Positions 28,170 to 38,879 of a DNA stretch of 64,000 bases are shown here, in pieces (the first letter of the stretch is position 1; every line of letters starts with the position of its first letter). The stretch is from Lethocerus indicus. Lineage: Eukaryota; Arthropoda; Insecta; Hemiptera; Belostomatidae. The notes beneath the pieces were generated by a model that saw nothing but the letters and a program-made list of their open reading frames with translations, searched no databases and was not told the origin of the DNA. The DNA is taken from assembly GCA_019843655.1 (NCBI GenBank), contig JACDQD010000011.1, positions 13,124,604 to 13,188,603 of the forward strand, read 5' to 3'. The position numbers were made by a program, and so were the translations under genes.

Positions 28170-28189
28170 TTTCAGTATATATACTGAAA
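28170..28189. other. Perfect 20-bp palindrome
   Basis: 'tttcagtatatatactgaaa' equals its own reverse complement. It could be a cruciform-prone site, a dimeric factor site or a remnant of an inverted-repeat element. No flanking duplication was seen. Confidence 0.7.
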
Positions 28190-29543
28190 GTATCTAATAT
28201 GGACGGTTTTGTCAGGACATTTCGGTTAGTAAAATAATCCCGATTACGGACCCTGGAAATTTACCTGCATATATAATAAAACTATAGGGTAAAATTATAG
28301 GGACAATTCATACATGTGTACTTGTGTACCAATGTTGCATAATCAAAAAGAAGTGGTTTTTTTATAAAATAACTAAATTTCAGTTTGCTTCCCAATATTC
28401 TAAATCGGGATATATGGAATTAATATGATTTTCATGGATTTCATTACGCTTATTATCGTTTTCTGTCGATAAATATTTTTGTCCCCTAAATTTCCTGAAC
28501 ATCCAATAATGCTTTCCGCCTTCGGGTACAGTAGCACTGGGCTTTTCAAGCCCCATTTTAATATATTCAGGAACATACTCAGTATTCCACCTGGTGAAAA
28601 TATAAAGCAATTGACAAGAAGTATGTCCGCTACCGGATTAGCGGCGTAATTCGGTTTTAATGAGGATCCCCCTATTAACAATCCCTTGGTCCAATTATAT
28701 ATTAAAATAAACAGTTTTATAATTATTATGTTCCCGCGTTCCCTAATTAGGGCCAGTCATACATCTGTTGTAGCGCGGGGGGTTCCATTAATTTTTTTTT
28801 GTTTATTTCAGTGACATTAAAATTACATTAGCACCGTTATTCTATCCCTTGTGCTTTAATTCAGACCACGGCGAAGACAATCGACTACAGCGGTTCAAAA
28901 TTAAATATGTTCGTGTTCATAAAAATTCTATAGCATCAGTGACACCTCTGAAATGTTTACTATTAATATTTTTAGTATTGACCAAGATTTTGGTTTTTCC
29001 ATTACAAATTGGTTGTCTGTATTAAACTAGTCTTCCGTTTCAACTCGCGTTCAAAACAAGGCCGCCAAAGAATGATGTGGCACCTTTAGGCGACAAAAAT
29101 TGTCCCCGTATCACATTTCAACCGGCCAGGGGATTATTTAATTATTATCGATGGCGTCGTAAAACACCCATTAGATTTTATCACTCCGAAAAGAAAGTCC
29201 CATTGAATCGAATCCATAAAAACGCCTGGATCAGATAGCGTACATCTGCCGGACATCAAGAATTAGATAAATCCACTAAAAATATGGACAATAATTAAAA
29301 AACTAACGCCGGCTACTAAAAATTGTCCTCCATTGTCCTTCCAACGAGATGCGACAAGGGAACAAAAAACATAACTTTACAACTATCTTATGGGAACCGT
29401 TTTCTTCTTCCTTTTTTCGTTGACTCAAAGACTTCAATAGTTATGAATGAGATCGAGGAAGAAATAACTTAACAAAAGAAAAACTGGAAAGAGACTGTTT
29501 GGGGAGGGGGGCTCGACAATTAAAAGTGGAAACCGCCGGACGA

Positions 29544-29575
29544 GAGGGGTGGGAGGGAGGGAGGAACGGAGGCGA
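29544..29575 (+). other. G-rich, quadruplex-capable block
   Basis: Runs of G4, G3, G3 and G3 in 'gaggggtgggagggagggag' with one-base loops meet the quadruplex pattern. Non-template relative to ss transcription is the minus strand, so the RNA would be C-rich. Confidence 0.65.
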
Positions 29576-30719
29576 ACAGCGGTTTTTAATTGGGCCGACC
29601 CTTATTAGTATTTGGAAGAATAATGATGCTTTAAAGGAGGGACGATAATTGAGCGTAACTCGGGCAGACATGAATTTAAAATTAGCCGGGTACAACTGGG
29701 AAATAAAACATACAGAAATATTGGCCCATTTCAGTGCGGGGGTTTCTGTCTAATTGCAAAGAACTTTTCTGGAGCCGCTGGGCTTCTCTGATATTTTCGC
29801 TGCGATATAAAAACCATAAACTTAGCCATTACTTTCCAGTCGATTATTTGGTCTGAAGGTAGACAAATTTCGACTAATCATTGCTTATCAACAGTCCTTA
29901 GGCACTAAATCACTAAATCATTGGGATGCGTGGTACACAAGAGCGATAATATTACTGCCAGGTTTACCATAATCGTTTCGGTAGGATTCTCGAATTAATC
30001 AATCAATAAAAACTATGAAAAGGTATAGTAGTAATCATACTATTCTGACCTACTACTCTTTTATTCCCTTTCAATGCGAATTTTCGATCGGGAATAAAGA
30101 AATTCCAAAATTTTGAAAAATACTTTTGCAGGTTCTGCATTAATTGGTCAATGTAAAGAGCACTCCTCCCTGTGGACACCACAGCTGATGACTCCCAGCT
30201 CACGTTAACCACTTTGATGTTGCGTCTTCAACTTTTAGACCTTGTCTCCTCCGGGTTGTTTGAACATTTTAAGAGGCCCGATAAACGCCTCTCCGAACAA
30301 TGAATATTGTCCGAGAGTTCCGATATTTCTACCGTTTGAATAATTGCCCCCGGCGTTTTGCGGAGGTGTCGGAGGCGTAGGCGGAGATAGTGGGTCAGAG
30401 GACGGGGTGGTGGGAGGAACCCCCCACGCGGGTGTCCCCCCAGGGCTATCTAACGGCTGCCATCTCACCGGACTTCGGCTTTTAATTGCCAATGGTCTTC
30501 TCCTTCCCTCGAGCGCCTACGCGTCTGCTGGCAGTACCCGTAACGCAGGACCACGGGTACCGAGTATGCCCATAAAATCAGGAGTTTATACACAGAAGTT
30601 AATGTGACATTCGGAATATATTTATCTTGCCAAATTAATTTCGGGACACTCCACATTTAAATGACCAAGATGAGAAGGAATATTTTTCTATTATATCAAG
30701 TTATGGTACTTGCTGAAAG

Positions 30720-30832
30720 AGTTTAGAGTACCCGTTTTGTGGTCTGCGAGGGGTTGAAATACCGTAGATTTCGTGTTTCTCATCTCGCTGGTCTAGACCG
30801 GTTTCGGGTGCTCGCCATCGTCAGTAGCGTTG
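30720..30832 (+). mobile_element. Family F foldback element, left half
   Basis: Starts 'agtttagagtacccgttttg', then 'gtctgcgaggggttgaaata' and 'ccgtagattt'. The middle 'ctggtctagaccgg' is near-palindromic, and the arm reads 'tgctcgccatcgtcagtagc'. The same order of blocks occurs at 52158-52270 and partly at 45760 and 35361, so these are copies of one element. No transposase frame is inside; it resembles a non-autonomous foldback/MITE-type repeat of unknown superfamily. Confidence 0.7.
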
Positions 30833-33800
30833 TTAGTTACTTTGGCACTTTGGATGTTGTTCGGGCAATTACTGTAAAGGGGTATAAGATCAATGGTTTC
30901 CTATTAGATATTTTTCCAGTATCAGATTAAAGGCCATGTAATACACTACCATGAATGATGGTGCTGAAGGCACCGAGCGTCAAGGCGAAAATCCAGAACT
31001 CTCTGCTATTTTCAATAGCAAAAGGTTTCGCATTAGTTCAAGGCCGGAAGTAGTGAGCGACAAAAGAATTAACGACGCGCAACGGTCGAACTGTGCACTA
31101 AATCTAATGCCTGTTATTTGGACGTGTCCGACATGTCGAGAAAAGAGGTTCGGGCCGGAAGTAGGGTGCCGCGTGTACGGTCCTACCCCACAATATCCGC
31201 GCGGTTCATCGGAAGCCGTAATTTCATTCCTTTTTTCTTATTTTTATAGTTCTTTTTCTATATAGCTGAAAGAACGTGAGAATTCGATCGAAGAATACAG
31301 TGAACGTACTGTAAATTCAACGAAGGGGTCCGAATTCAAGTTACGGACGTGTCGTTGGATCAGTGAGTTATCTATGTAGTTATAGAGTGAATTATAGCCA
31401 AAATCTGGGAGTGCGTTATGATGATCTCGCGACCGGTAACACTGCGGAAACAGAAAACCCGAAATCCTGGAAAGTTGGAATTCGTTGGGTCGAAATAAAT
31501 CAAGGAGAAATCGGACTGATCCGACCGAGGCTGCCGCTCCAGAAGAAGAAGAAGAAGAAGAAGATTTCAGATAACGTTTTACAACTGAAAGCCTTTTCTC
31601 CCGGGGAGAACTCCCAAAAAAAAAGGAAAGAGGAAGAGAGTTCGAAGAGAACCGGTTAAAACTTAAATTATATAATGTAGAAGAACTCCCGAAGGTAAGG
31701 GGGGGAGGGAGTTCGGAAGCGTACGTAATTGGTGTAGACCATCTATAACGTCCCCCTGTCTTTTTTCGTGAGCCCTCCCCAACCCGGACGTTCAGGAATT
31801 TTATGTATATCCGCTTTCGGAACAGTCCGAAGAAAAATATATATGTATTATGCGTATATATATTACCCGGTTATCGTATTTATGGACTGCACCTTTGGGG
31901 ATTATTAATTTTGCCATATTTCAATTCCGTCCTGATAAAATGAGATTTACGGGCCCCCGGGGTCCGGTTACTGAAACGACTGCTGTCTGCGGTTCAGGTA
32001 TTTCCGAATAACTTGACAATAACTGTTTTAGAATTTGAATGGAATTGATGTTTTTTTCATAAAATTTACAACTGGCGCCTAATCTACAGCCAAGTCATCC
32101 ACCAGTTATCGAATTTATAAAACCCAACTCCTACTTAAATCTGAAGTTCACATATTTCGATACACTTTAGTCAATGTGAAGTCCTTTTGTATCTTATTCT
32201 TCTGCCCTTTTAGAGGTCTGAATAAAACGCACAACTTTATGAAACATCGGTTTCATTTATGCGGTACGGTAAAATAAATTTTTGTAATTAAAAACACTTA
32301 AGTGTGGCACGAAAGTGGGCCACACGAATTCCCATTCACCCGATTCTTCGTAAAGAAAGAGCGTTGCCTGATTTCTTTTATTGTCAAATAAAATTCTTTG
32401 AATTTTGCGACCCCGTCGAATTTTCACACTACAGTGCTTTCAGTAATGAGATTTCTAATTTTTTAAAATAATATTTCCCTATTCCCGACACGCGTAACAC
32501 TGATACAGCGGATATCATCCATGTACACCCCTAAGACATTGTACATTTAATTATAATGCTTATTACTTTGCTTATTCCTTCGTGGAGACACAAAATCGTT
32601 TACTCGGTTGAACTTTAAGGGGCGATGTTAAGTTGAAAATTCCCTCATTTCTCCCGGGAACAAAAATTGAAGAACTCCAGGCGTTAATAACAGGCATTAT
32701 TTTTCTACGGCTTATAAATATTCAGATCGTTATCGCAACGATGAAATCGAGCTAAATGCAAATGCGTGTTGGTTCAGGTACGGTTTCAATTGGTGCGTAA
32801 AAATGAGCGGACTCTCGCCCATCGTAATTTCTCTCATCGTAATTTGTTGGTAAAAACCTTGTTCAAGTTAATCAAACCTGTTGTAGTGTACCAGGAGCGA
32901 GTCAACAATTTCACGGAAAAAATAATATTTAGTATGGAGTATAAAAAAATCCTACCTTCGCCTATACTTTTTATGTAATTTTCTTCCGCCTTCGTTTATA
33001 TAGCGCTAGTAGCTACTGTAGATGTAATTGTGTTAGATTTCATTCGTTGGTCCCCACTGACTATGAACTGTAGTTTAATTATAGAATCCGTATTGTTATT
33101 TAATTATTCTTTAGTTCTGTCCTCAGTGTTGGTCTTTTGTGAGATAGCAGTCTTGTGTGGCCCGTCCATATGTCTATGCAGGATGAATTCCTCGTGTAAC
33201 AGATTTATGTCTGTTTGTCGCTCAGCCTATATGAAATGCGATACAAAACGATTAAATGAACATTTTCAATTATATAATAATGTTACTAGGAAAAATGTGT
33301 CTAGCAAAAATAAATTGTATACGAAATGTAAATATGGAAATTCGTTTCGGACACTATCTTCCTGCTCTAAGGAATCTAACTTGTAACTCTTCGAAATGGT
33401 TTCGCTCTTTAATCCAGACTTCTTCGTGATTCATGACCACGCATCTAAACAATACAGATTCTTAAGGCGGCTGCCACCTGGTGTATAAATGTAGGGTGCC
33501 ATTAGTACCTGGCAGGCTATAATAAATTGCTCATCGTCCTAGGGCATTTAGTTTTTGAACGGATTATATGCTATTATAGCCTTAAGTATACTTAATTCAG
33601 CTTACCGTAAAATTATTGACTTCGATTGTTCGATTTGTATTAACGGTACCGTAACGGTAACCAGATACCGGATTGCCTAGACGAGATTTATGGCCAAGAG
33701 TACTGCCAGAGGTTAGTTTACATATTAACTGAGTTGTAACATACGTAAATAAGGCCTGTTACCTCCCTCCCACCCAACCTTCCCATCGGGTTTCCAGTTG

Positions 33801-34980
33801 GACTAGTTCGCGGGTCCGATGTTAACAGCCACGGCGCTATTTCACTACTTGTTTTATGGCCATCGCTAATTACAGTATTCATATTTACTTTTTAGTGTTT
33901 GCCCGTGCATAAATTTTCCGGGCCCAGTGCGAAACGGCGCCGGTGAATTAAAGCTGAAAACATGCTTTAACAATTAAAATTAACCGAACATCCTGTCAGC
34001 CCTGTCTACTAAAATATCATTTAGTATATTGTTTCGTACGATTTTCTCCTCTCGCTTCTACGGTTAAATAAACCTTGTCAAATCGAAAAAGATATTAGCC
34101 CATGTACAAACAGACGATAGTATGACAAAACAGGAAGAAGTAGCTCTGAACAAGCAGGACATACGAGACAATGACCCCGAGAAAATAGAACAGATAATTA
34201 AATTTTTAAGGCAAACAGATACTCTATTGCGCCCCTAAAGAAAAATGGCGATTAAAAATCAGTACTGTGGCAGGGCACACAGGATGCTCCATTTTAATCC
34301 ATCGCGTGGAGCTCTACTGCGTACTTTTTATTTCCTCCAGGAATTTCTAACCGAATCGGCCTATCCCGACCAGTTGTCTATGGGGACTAAGACCAGTTGT
34401 AAATTATATACGTGTGCTTGTTACAAACAACAGAGTAACTGAATGCTAACTCGTAACCTATAAAAAGACTGTCTGGTTAACCGCAAGTGTACCCTAAGCC
34501 TTTTACGCCCTAATTCGTATCGAAGGTTACAGCTCGAGCGGAAATTCTTCCCTGAGCTTCTAAAGTAAAGCTGAAATCCAAAACGGCCCGTCCACCACCG
34601 GATAGATGACCCCAAGAATTTAAAATTGCCCCCCTCTAATACTATATTATTATATCGGTAAGATACGCAGAGGAATGGTTAATATTTTTTTAATGAAAGC
34701 AATAAAAGATATCGAACAGCAGAGAATCTACAAAATCGGGACCAATTTTTGGTTGGACCAATGGTGGCGAAACGTTATATGTGCGCGTGCCAAAATTCCC
34801 AAATATTATTTATCAATTGTCTGAAGTTCTGAAAAAATTAAGTATAAAATTAAGAATTTGGACATCCTATCTATTAGAAAAAAAAATGAATCTTTAAATC
34901 GTTCACGTTTCATCTCTTGCACGCATGCCATAGTTTCGCCGCCGTTTGGTTCGATGGTAGAAACGGTGTATGAAAGTGGC
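30833..34980. other. Non-coding DNA, putative downstream intron of ss, part 5
   Basis: Intronic DNA nearest the donor. No recognisable gene; frames at 30951-31265 plus (104 codons) and 33030-33386 plus (118 codons) have no known domain. A (GAA)n tract lies at 31541. AT-rich DNA dominates from 32000 to 34950. I looked for the expected PAS-A exon and did not find it, but short exons can be missed by eye. Confidence 0.6.
31541..31564 (+). repeat. (GAA)n microsatellite
   Basis: Eight AGA/GAA units in a row. A lysine-rich frame crosses it, which is low complexity rather than coding. Confidence 0.9.
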
Positions 34981-34986
34981 ACTGAC
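34981..34986 (-). other. ss: 5' splice donor of the bHLH exon
   Basis: On the minus strand the exon ends CCAAG and continues GTCAGT, close to the metazoan consensus (AG|GTRAGT). The reading frame runs past the donor to a stop near 34910, so unspliced RNA would add about 25 unrelated residues. Conservation of the peptide stops exactly at this junction, which supports the site. Confidence 0.92.
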
Positions 34987-35177
34987 CTTGGAAATAGCTT
35001 TTGGTGCGGAGGTAGCTGACCGAAAGTCTGAGTATCGACAGCCGGTCTAGCTTTGAGAGTATGTTCTGTTCGAATGGGAGTAGGTTGGCCAGCGTGTCCA
35101 GTTCAGCGTTCAGCCGCTCCCTGTGACGCTTGCTCGGGTTGCTCTTAGTGACGCCATCCTTCGGCGGCGGCTTCAGA
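34987..35177 (-). CDS. ss: Internal coding exon: bHLH domain of spineless / aryl hydrocarbon receptor
   Basis: Seen: 191 bp on the minus strand, made of one base completing a split codon, 63 whole codons and one base starting the next codon. It is flanked by AG (35178-35179) and GT (34985-34986). The peptide starts [20 protein letters not shown], then [20 protein letters not shown], and ends [12 protein letters not shown]. Residues 11-21 are the basic DNA-contact region ([10 protein letters not shown]). Helix 1 is about 22-33, the loop with Pro-Phe-Glu-Gln about 34-40, and helix 2 about 41-57. Known: this block is diagnostic for the AHR/Spineless class of bHLH-PAS factors, which dimerise with ARNT/Tango in the nucleus and bind GCGTG-type sites. 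In insects the gene sets antenna, distal-leg and ommatidial identity. The split serine codon at the start and the end just before PAS-A fit the family's gene structure. The first coding exon and the PAS-A exon were not found here. Odd: residue 31 is Asn (LANLLPF), where Ser is usual as I recall the family. Confidence 0.96.
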
Positions 35178-35214
35178 CTGCAACAGAAAAAACAAGAAAA
35201 TACATTGCACAAGT
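35178..35214 (-). other. ss: 3' splice acceptor, polypyrimidine tract and likely branch point of the bHLH exon
   Basis: Minus-strand sequence just before the exon is a T/C-rich tract of about 23 nt ending TGTTGCAG (35178-35200). A TTAAC string fits the yUnAy branch-point pattern, with its branch adenosine at 35214, 37 nt from the exon. Together these are a strong metazoan acceptor. The tract and exon share an open frame with no stop between them, back to an ATG at 35210-35212. Confidence 0.9.
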
Positions 35215-35360
35215 TAAAATTAAATGAAGTAACCTACACTGGAAGTAAAACGGTGCTACTTCACAGTAGACGTAATAAAGGAAATTGGAATTAAGAATTA
35301 GACTAAATTTCAAGATCCCTTTAAAATTATGCTCGTCACTAGGAATAACAAAAGGAGAGT

Positions 35361-35548
35361 AGTTTAGAATACAAGTTTGGTTTTTGAGTCTTTGGAATGC
35401 GATAGACAGGTCATCAGTCTACGCTCGCTGATTTGGTCTTTCGCTGGACCCACTGCTAGCCATCTTCAGTAGCTTGTTTGTTTTATCTGGACGGTCACTG
35501 CAGTTTGACTGTGGTCCATCCGCAGCTACTGAAGATGGCGAATAGCTC
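35361..35548 (+). mobile_element. Family F foldback element with both arms
   Basis: Starts 'agtttagaatacaag' and continues through 'gctgatttggtctttcgctg'. The left arm 'gccatcttcagtagct' (35459-35474) is repeated in perfect inverse as 'agctactgaagatggc' (35524-35539), 49 bp apart. This is the clearest copy showing that the family folds back. It lies only 184 bp from the bHLH exon start, inside the intron preceding it. Confidence 0.75.
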
Positions 35549-36591
35549 AGGTCTTCACCCGAGATAGTCTTCAGTCTTTTTGGTTCTAAAGTAACGACAA
35601 ATGTCTCCGGTTTTTGTCTTTTTACCTTTATGGACCACCTCCGTTCACTAACAGTGTCTTTCTAACTGTTACTAACGACGTCTAACTAACATTGTACTTT
35701 ATATTAGTTTATTGTTACTTAATAGTTACTCATGCGTGTGTCCGACAACGACCTTCCAAATTCTACAACTTGTTAGTCTCTCATAGTACTTATACCTTCA
35801 AATGACTCATATTCTGTGTAATCTTTCTGTCTCGTCTTCATTCTGGAACTACCCTATTACTACCGACAACATAGAAAACTATACACATTTCTGATATGAA
35901 AGATATGAGTGTGGATAAAGAAAATCGCAGTCGACATTGCGCGTCCAAATTTCTGTTTTCGGCGCCGATTATTTCAGAATTGAGACATTAAAAACAACGG
36001 AGCCGGTGATTCGCCTAAGTAGAGTTCCCACTATTAACCCGGTATTATCCTTGTCTTATAATATTCCTTTGTTGTAACCCGATAGTATCTTTATGGCTAT
36101 AAAACTAAAATCTCAAGGCTCAAGAATAAATTCCTGTTTCAGGAATTAACACATTGTGTGAAATAGCCCCCTGATGAAGTGATGAAGTATCCAGCTTAAA
36201 GGTATCTTCTTCAGTTTGGTACATCATGCAGTATGAATTAAAAAAATTGTTAATATATTTAATTGAATGGCGATAATTAAATTCATTCAAAATTCACTTC
36301 AGTACGTTCATTAAATACATCAGTCGTCAGTACGGCACAATATTGCAGACGGAATGCTGATGACATTCCAGAACCAGTTAGTATTATGAAATATTTTTAA
36401 TTATTTATTTTATTTCTATTTTGCAATAAACACACTGGTAATTTGTCCCTTTCCGTTTATGGAACTTAAGGGCAGGCTATACGGCCATTTCTAATTGAAG
36501 GCCCCCTAAGAGCGGAGAAACTTCGGGTTGTGGTGGAAGCGTTGGCGCGATAGTTTCGCAAGGCTTTATTACGCAATTAGCCCCGAGGGTG

Positions 36592-36594
<3 letters not shown>

Positions 36595-36639
<45 letters not shown>
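36595..36639 (+). repeat. (GA)n microsatellite
   Basis: An uninterrupted GA repeat of about 22 units. The Ser-Leu repeat frame on the minus strand is an artefact. It is a potential GAGA-factor platform if the species has such a factor. Confidence 0.96.
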
Positions 36640-36642
<3 letters not shown>

Positions 36643-37587
36643 TGGAGGGAGAAGAGCGTGAAGTGACTTAAGGAGAACGGGCTTCGGCTGAAACGGCTTG
36701 ACAAATTAATTAAACTCTGTCGGTGGTAGGAGTGGCCGGGCAGAAGGGGCCGCTAATGGGTGGAGGCCACCGAGAGGCCTCCGACCGCCAATAAACCCGT
36801 TTATTGTCCGCCGAACACCAACACCGCCCTGGATAATGGAAGTCCCGGGACGGGTTAATCGCCATTTAACCCCAAAGGGAATTTTTTTACTCCACGGCTT
36901 AAGCAGGCGAGACGAAGACCCTTCACGTCTAGACCTATAATAACCGCAGAAAAATCGCTTGTCGAAAACGTCCTCGAATCCCGGCACAAGAGGCTTGCCA
37001 CAATGGCATGCAAACGGTGGCAGTAAATTTAAAAAGTATTTCCCGTCTTATTATCCCTATTTTCATAACAAGTTTTGTTCCAACGTTTCGATTCAACGTT
37101 TCGCAATCTCCGTTGTACATACTATAAACAAGGCATAAATTTCATGCGGTAAAACAACTCCGGATTTAAAGAACAATTGAACCGGCGTTCCTTATCTTGA
37201 GTTTAGTTCGTTAGCCGTAATCTGATTCTGAAATTAATGATTATTTTTGGGCTTGTGACCAAGTTTCAAAAGCTGCACGATTCAATAGCGTGGTTCAAAT
37301 TGAGACAAAAATTGATTATTTTCCAATAGTCTCGGTCGACGTTTTCGGGTTATTAATGTCATTCAATTAATTATAATTACCCGCCGTCATTCGAACGCGG
37401 GACCCCTAGAATTGATTTTAATTTTGCTTGATTGGTCACGAAAGTGCGTATACTCTGGCAAACACATTCATTGGAATGTTAAATTATTGGTAAACTTATT
37501 AAAAAAGAAATATGGCTTTGGCGAGGGAAATAGGTGTTTTTGGGAGGGTGTTCAGAACATTGTTACTGATTCGATTTTCAGTATCCG

Positions 37588-37626
37588 TTCGGTTTCGGCT
37601 TGCCGTCACCGCTAGTAGTATTCGCG
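37588..37626 (+). repeat. Family F fragment (arm)
   Basis: 'ggtttcggcttgccgtcacc' then 'gctagtagta' resembles the family arm 'ggtttcggcttctcgccatc' then 'ttcagtagca'. Decayed; a second fragment in the same orientation follows about 90 bp on. Confidence 0.4.
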
Positions 37627-37678
37627 TAATAAAAAGTAAGGATAGGCCTCCCTAGAACGCGTATAAATAAACATGTCC

Positions 37679-37712
37679 GATTTCGGTTTCTTCCCATCGT
37701 CAATAGCAATGC
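37679..37712 (+). repeat. Family F fragment (arm)
   Basis: 'gatttcggtttcttcccatc' then 'gtcaatagcaatg' resembles the family arm with substitutions. It may form a local duplication with the fragment at 37588. Confidence 0.4.
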
Positions 37713-38868
37713 GACTGCACATGTCGATGAAGCACCCGATAGAGGGATGCCAAAACGCGAGGAAAAAGTCGTTCGGAAACAAGGTTAGTGTAGAACCTGT
37801 AAAGATCTCTGTCGATAACGATATTAACAACAAAAAAGAGTTTGATTTACAGCCGGCCGTAACACAGTTTATTTGTACGCTACGGATCATAACGACTGGG
37901 TACTCTTTCCGGCCGTTGATGAACCAAATTGAATTTAATTAACTTTATTTTGAGTAAAAAATTGAGTTTTTTAACGGCCGCAATTCTTCTCCTAATCATG
38001 TCCGAGTTAATGGCACGACGGGCCTGGCGCCTCTTTTAGCCGATTTTCGTTTTTTCCTACAGCCAGCAGTCGACAGACCACTGTTCTGTCGAAAATGGAA
38101 AAACATTTAAGTTTCGGCTAATTTCCGATAAACATTTATCCTTTTAAAGATATAGTATCAAATAAAAATCACTTTCATTATTGCCTCAACGTGAGGCTAC
38201 AATTCGCCCCTCCAGATATATTAATTTTAACAATCGAGGCTGTCCCGCTGTTCGCACAAATTACCCACGAGCGTCGAGCATCGTTATGACCCGAGACGCC
38301 GACATCGAACCCGTACTCAACAACGCCCAGTTTGGTGTCCGCGTACTTAGCCTTTTAACGACCGGCCGGGGCAAGTGTAAAAAGAGCCGGTTAATGAAGC
38401 CGGGCAATTAGACAATAGTTTTAAGTGGCCTTCGCGGCTACCGAAGCCAATTTTGAGTAACGCGGTCTCACTTTCATTTTCTCCAGGAGGCTGACCAGTG
38501 GTTTATGAGCCTGCGGGACCGTTTACGGCCAGTGAAAACAAAACGAGAAAAATTCAAGGAACAAATTTAACCCCCCCCAATCACCCTATCGTATTTAGAG
38601 TCACGAAAGTAGACCCTTATCCGGGGGAGGAAAAATTCGCAGGGGTAAAGAAATTCCAAAAACCCAATTACCGTCTCGGCGAAGACAGCTCCTTAAAAGG
38701 TCGGTCCGGTCGGATAATTACCGGCCCCCCTTGTAACGCCCAGGCCATAGACTTACCGGATCGGTGACCGGTATTAATTCTTAGCGTCTGGGAATTTTCA
38801 AAAACAAAAGAAAAAAAAAGATGAAGAGTATAAAATCGCCGGACCTTTAATTTTCAGTTTACGGTCGA

Positions 38869-38879
38869 CCCCCCCCCCC
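38869..38879 (+). repeat. Homopolymer run C11
   Basis: Eleven uninterrupted C residues in non-coding DNA. Confidence 0.95.

Larger units (their letters stand above)
23336..30719. other. Non-coding DNA, putative downstream intron of ss, part 4
   Basis: No recognisable gene. The 76-codon frame at 28380-28610 minus has a fairly protein-like composition but overlaps another open frame and has no known relative. Contents: a short CA repeat (23865-23882), CT-rich DNA near 24510-24570, a perfect 20-bp palindrome at 28170, a G-rich block near 29544-29575 and a GC-rich patch open on both strands at 30340-30600. Confidence 0.6.

Noticed and set aside
28380..28610. 76-codon frame with protein-like composition, minus strand
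   Set aside because: No known relative, it overlaps a second open frame, and there is no supporting splice or promoter context.
30951..31265. 104-codon frame with a CPTC motif, plus strand
   Set aside because: A single CxxC without a partner pair is not enough for a zinc-binding domain; likely chance.
36477..36704. Ser-Leu repeat frame
   Set aside because: Translation of the GA microsatellite.
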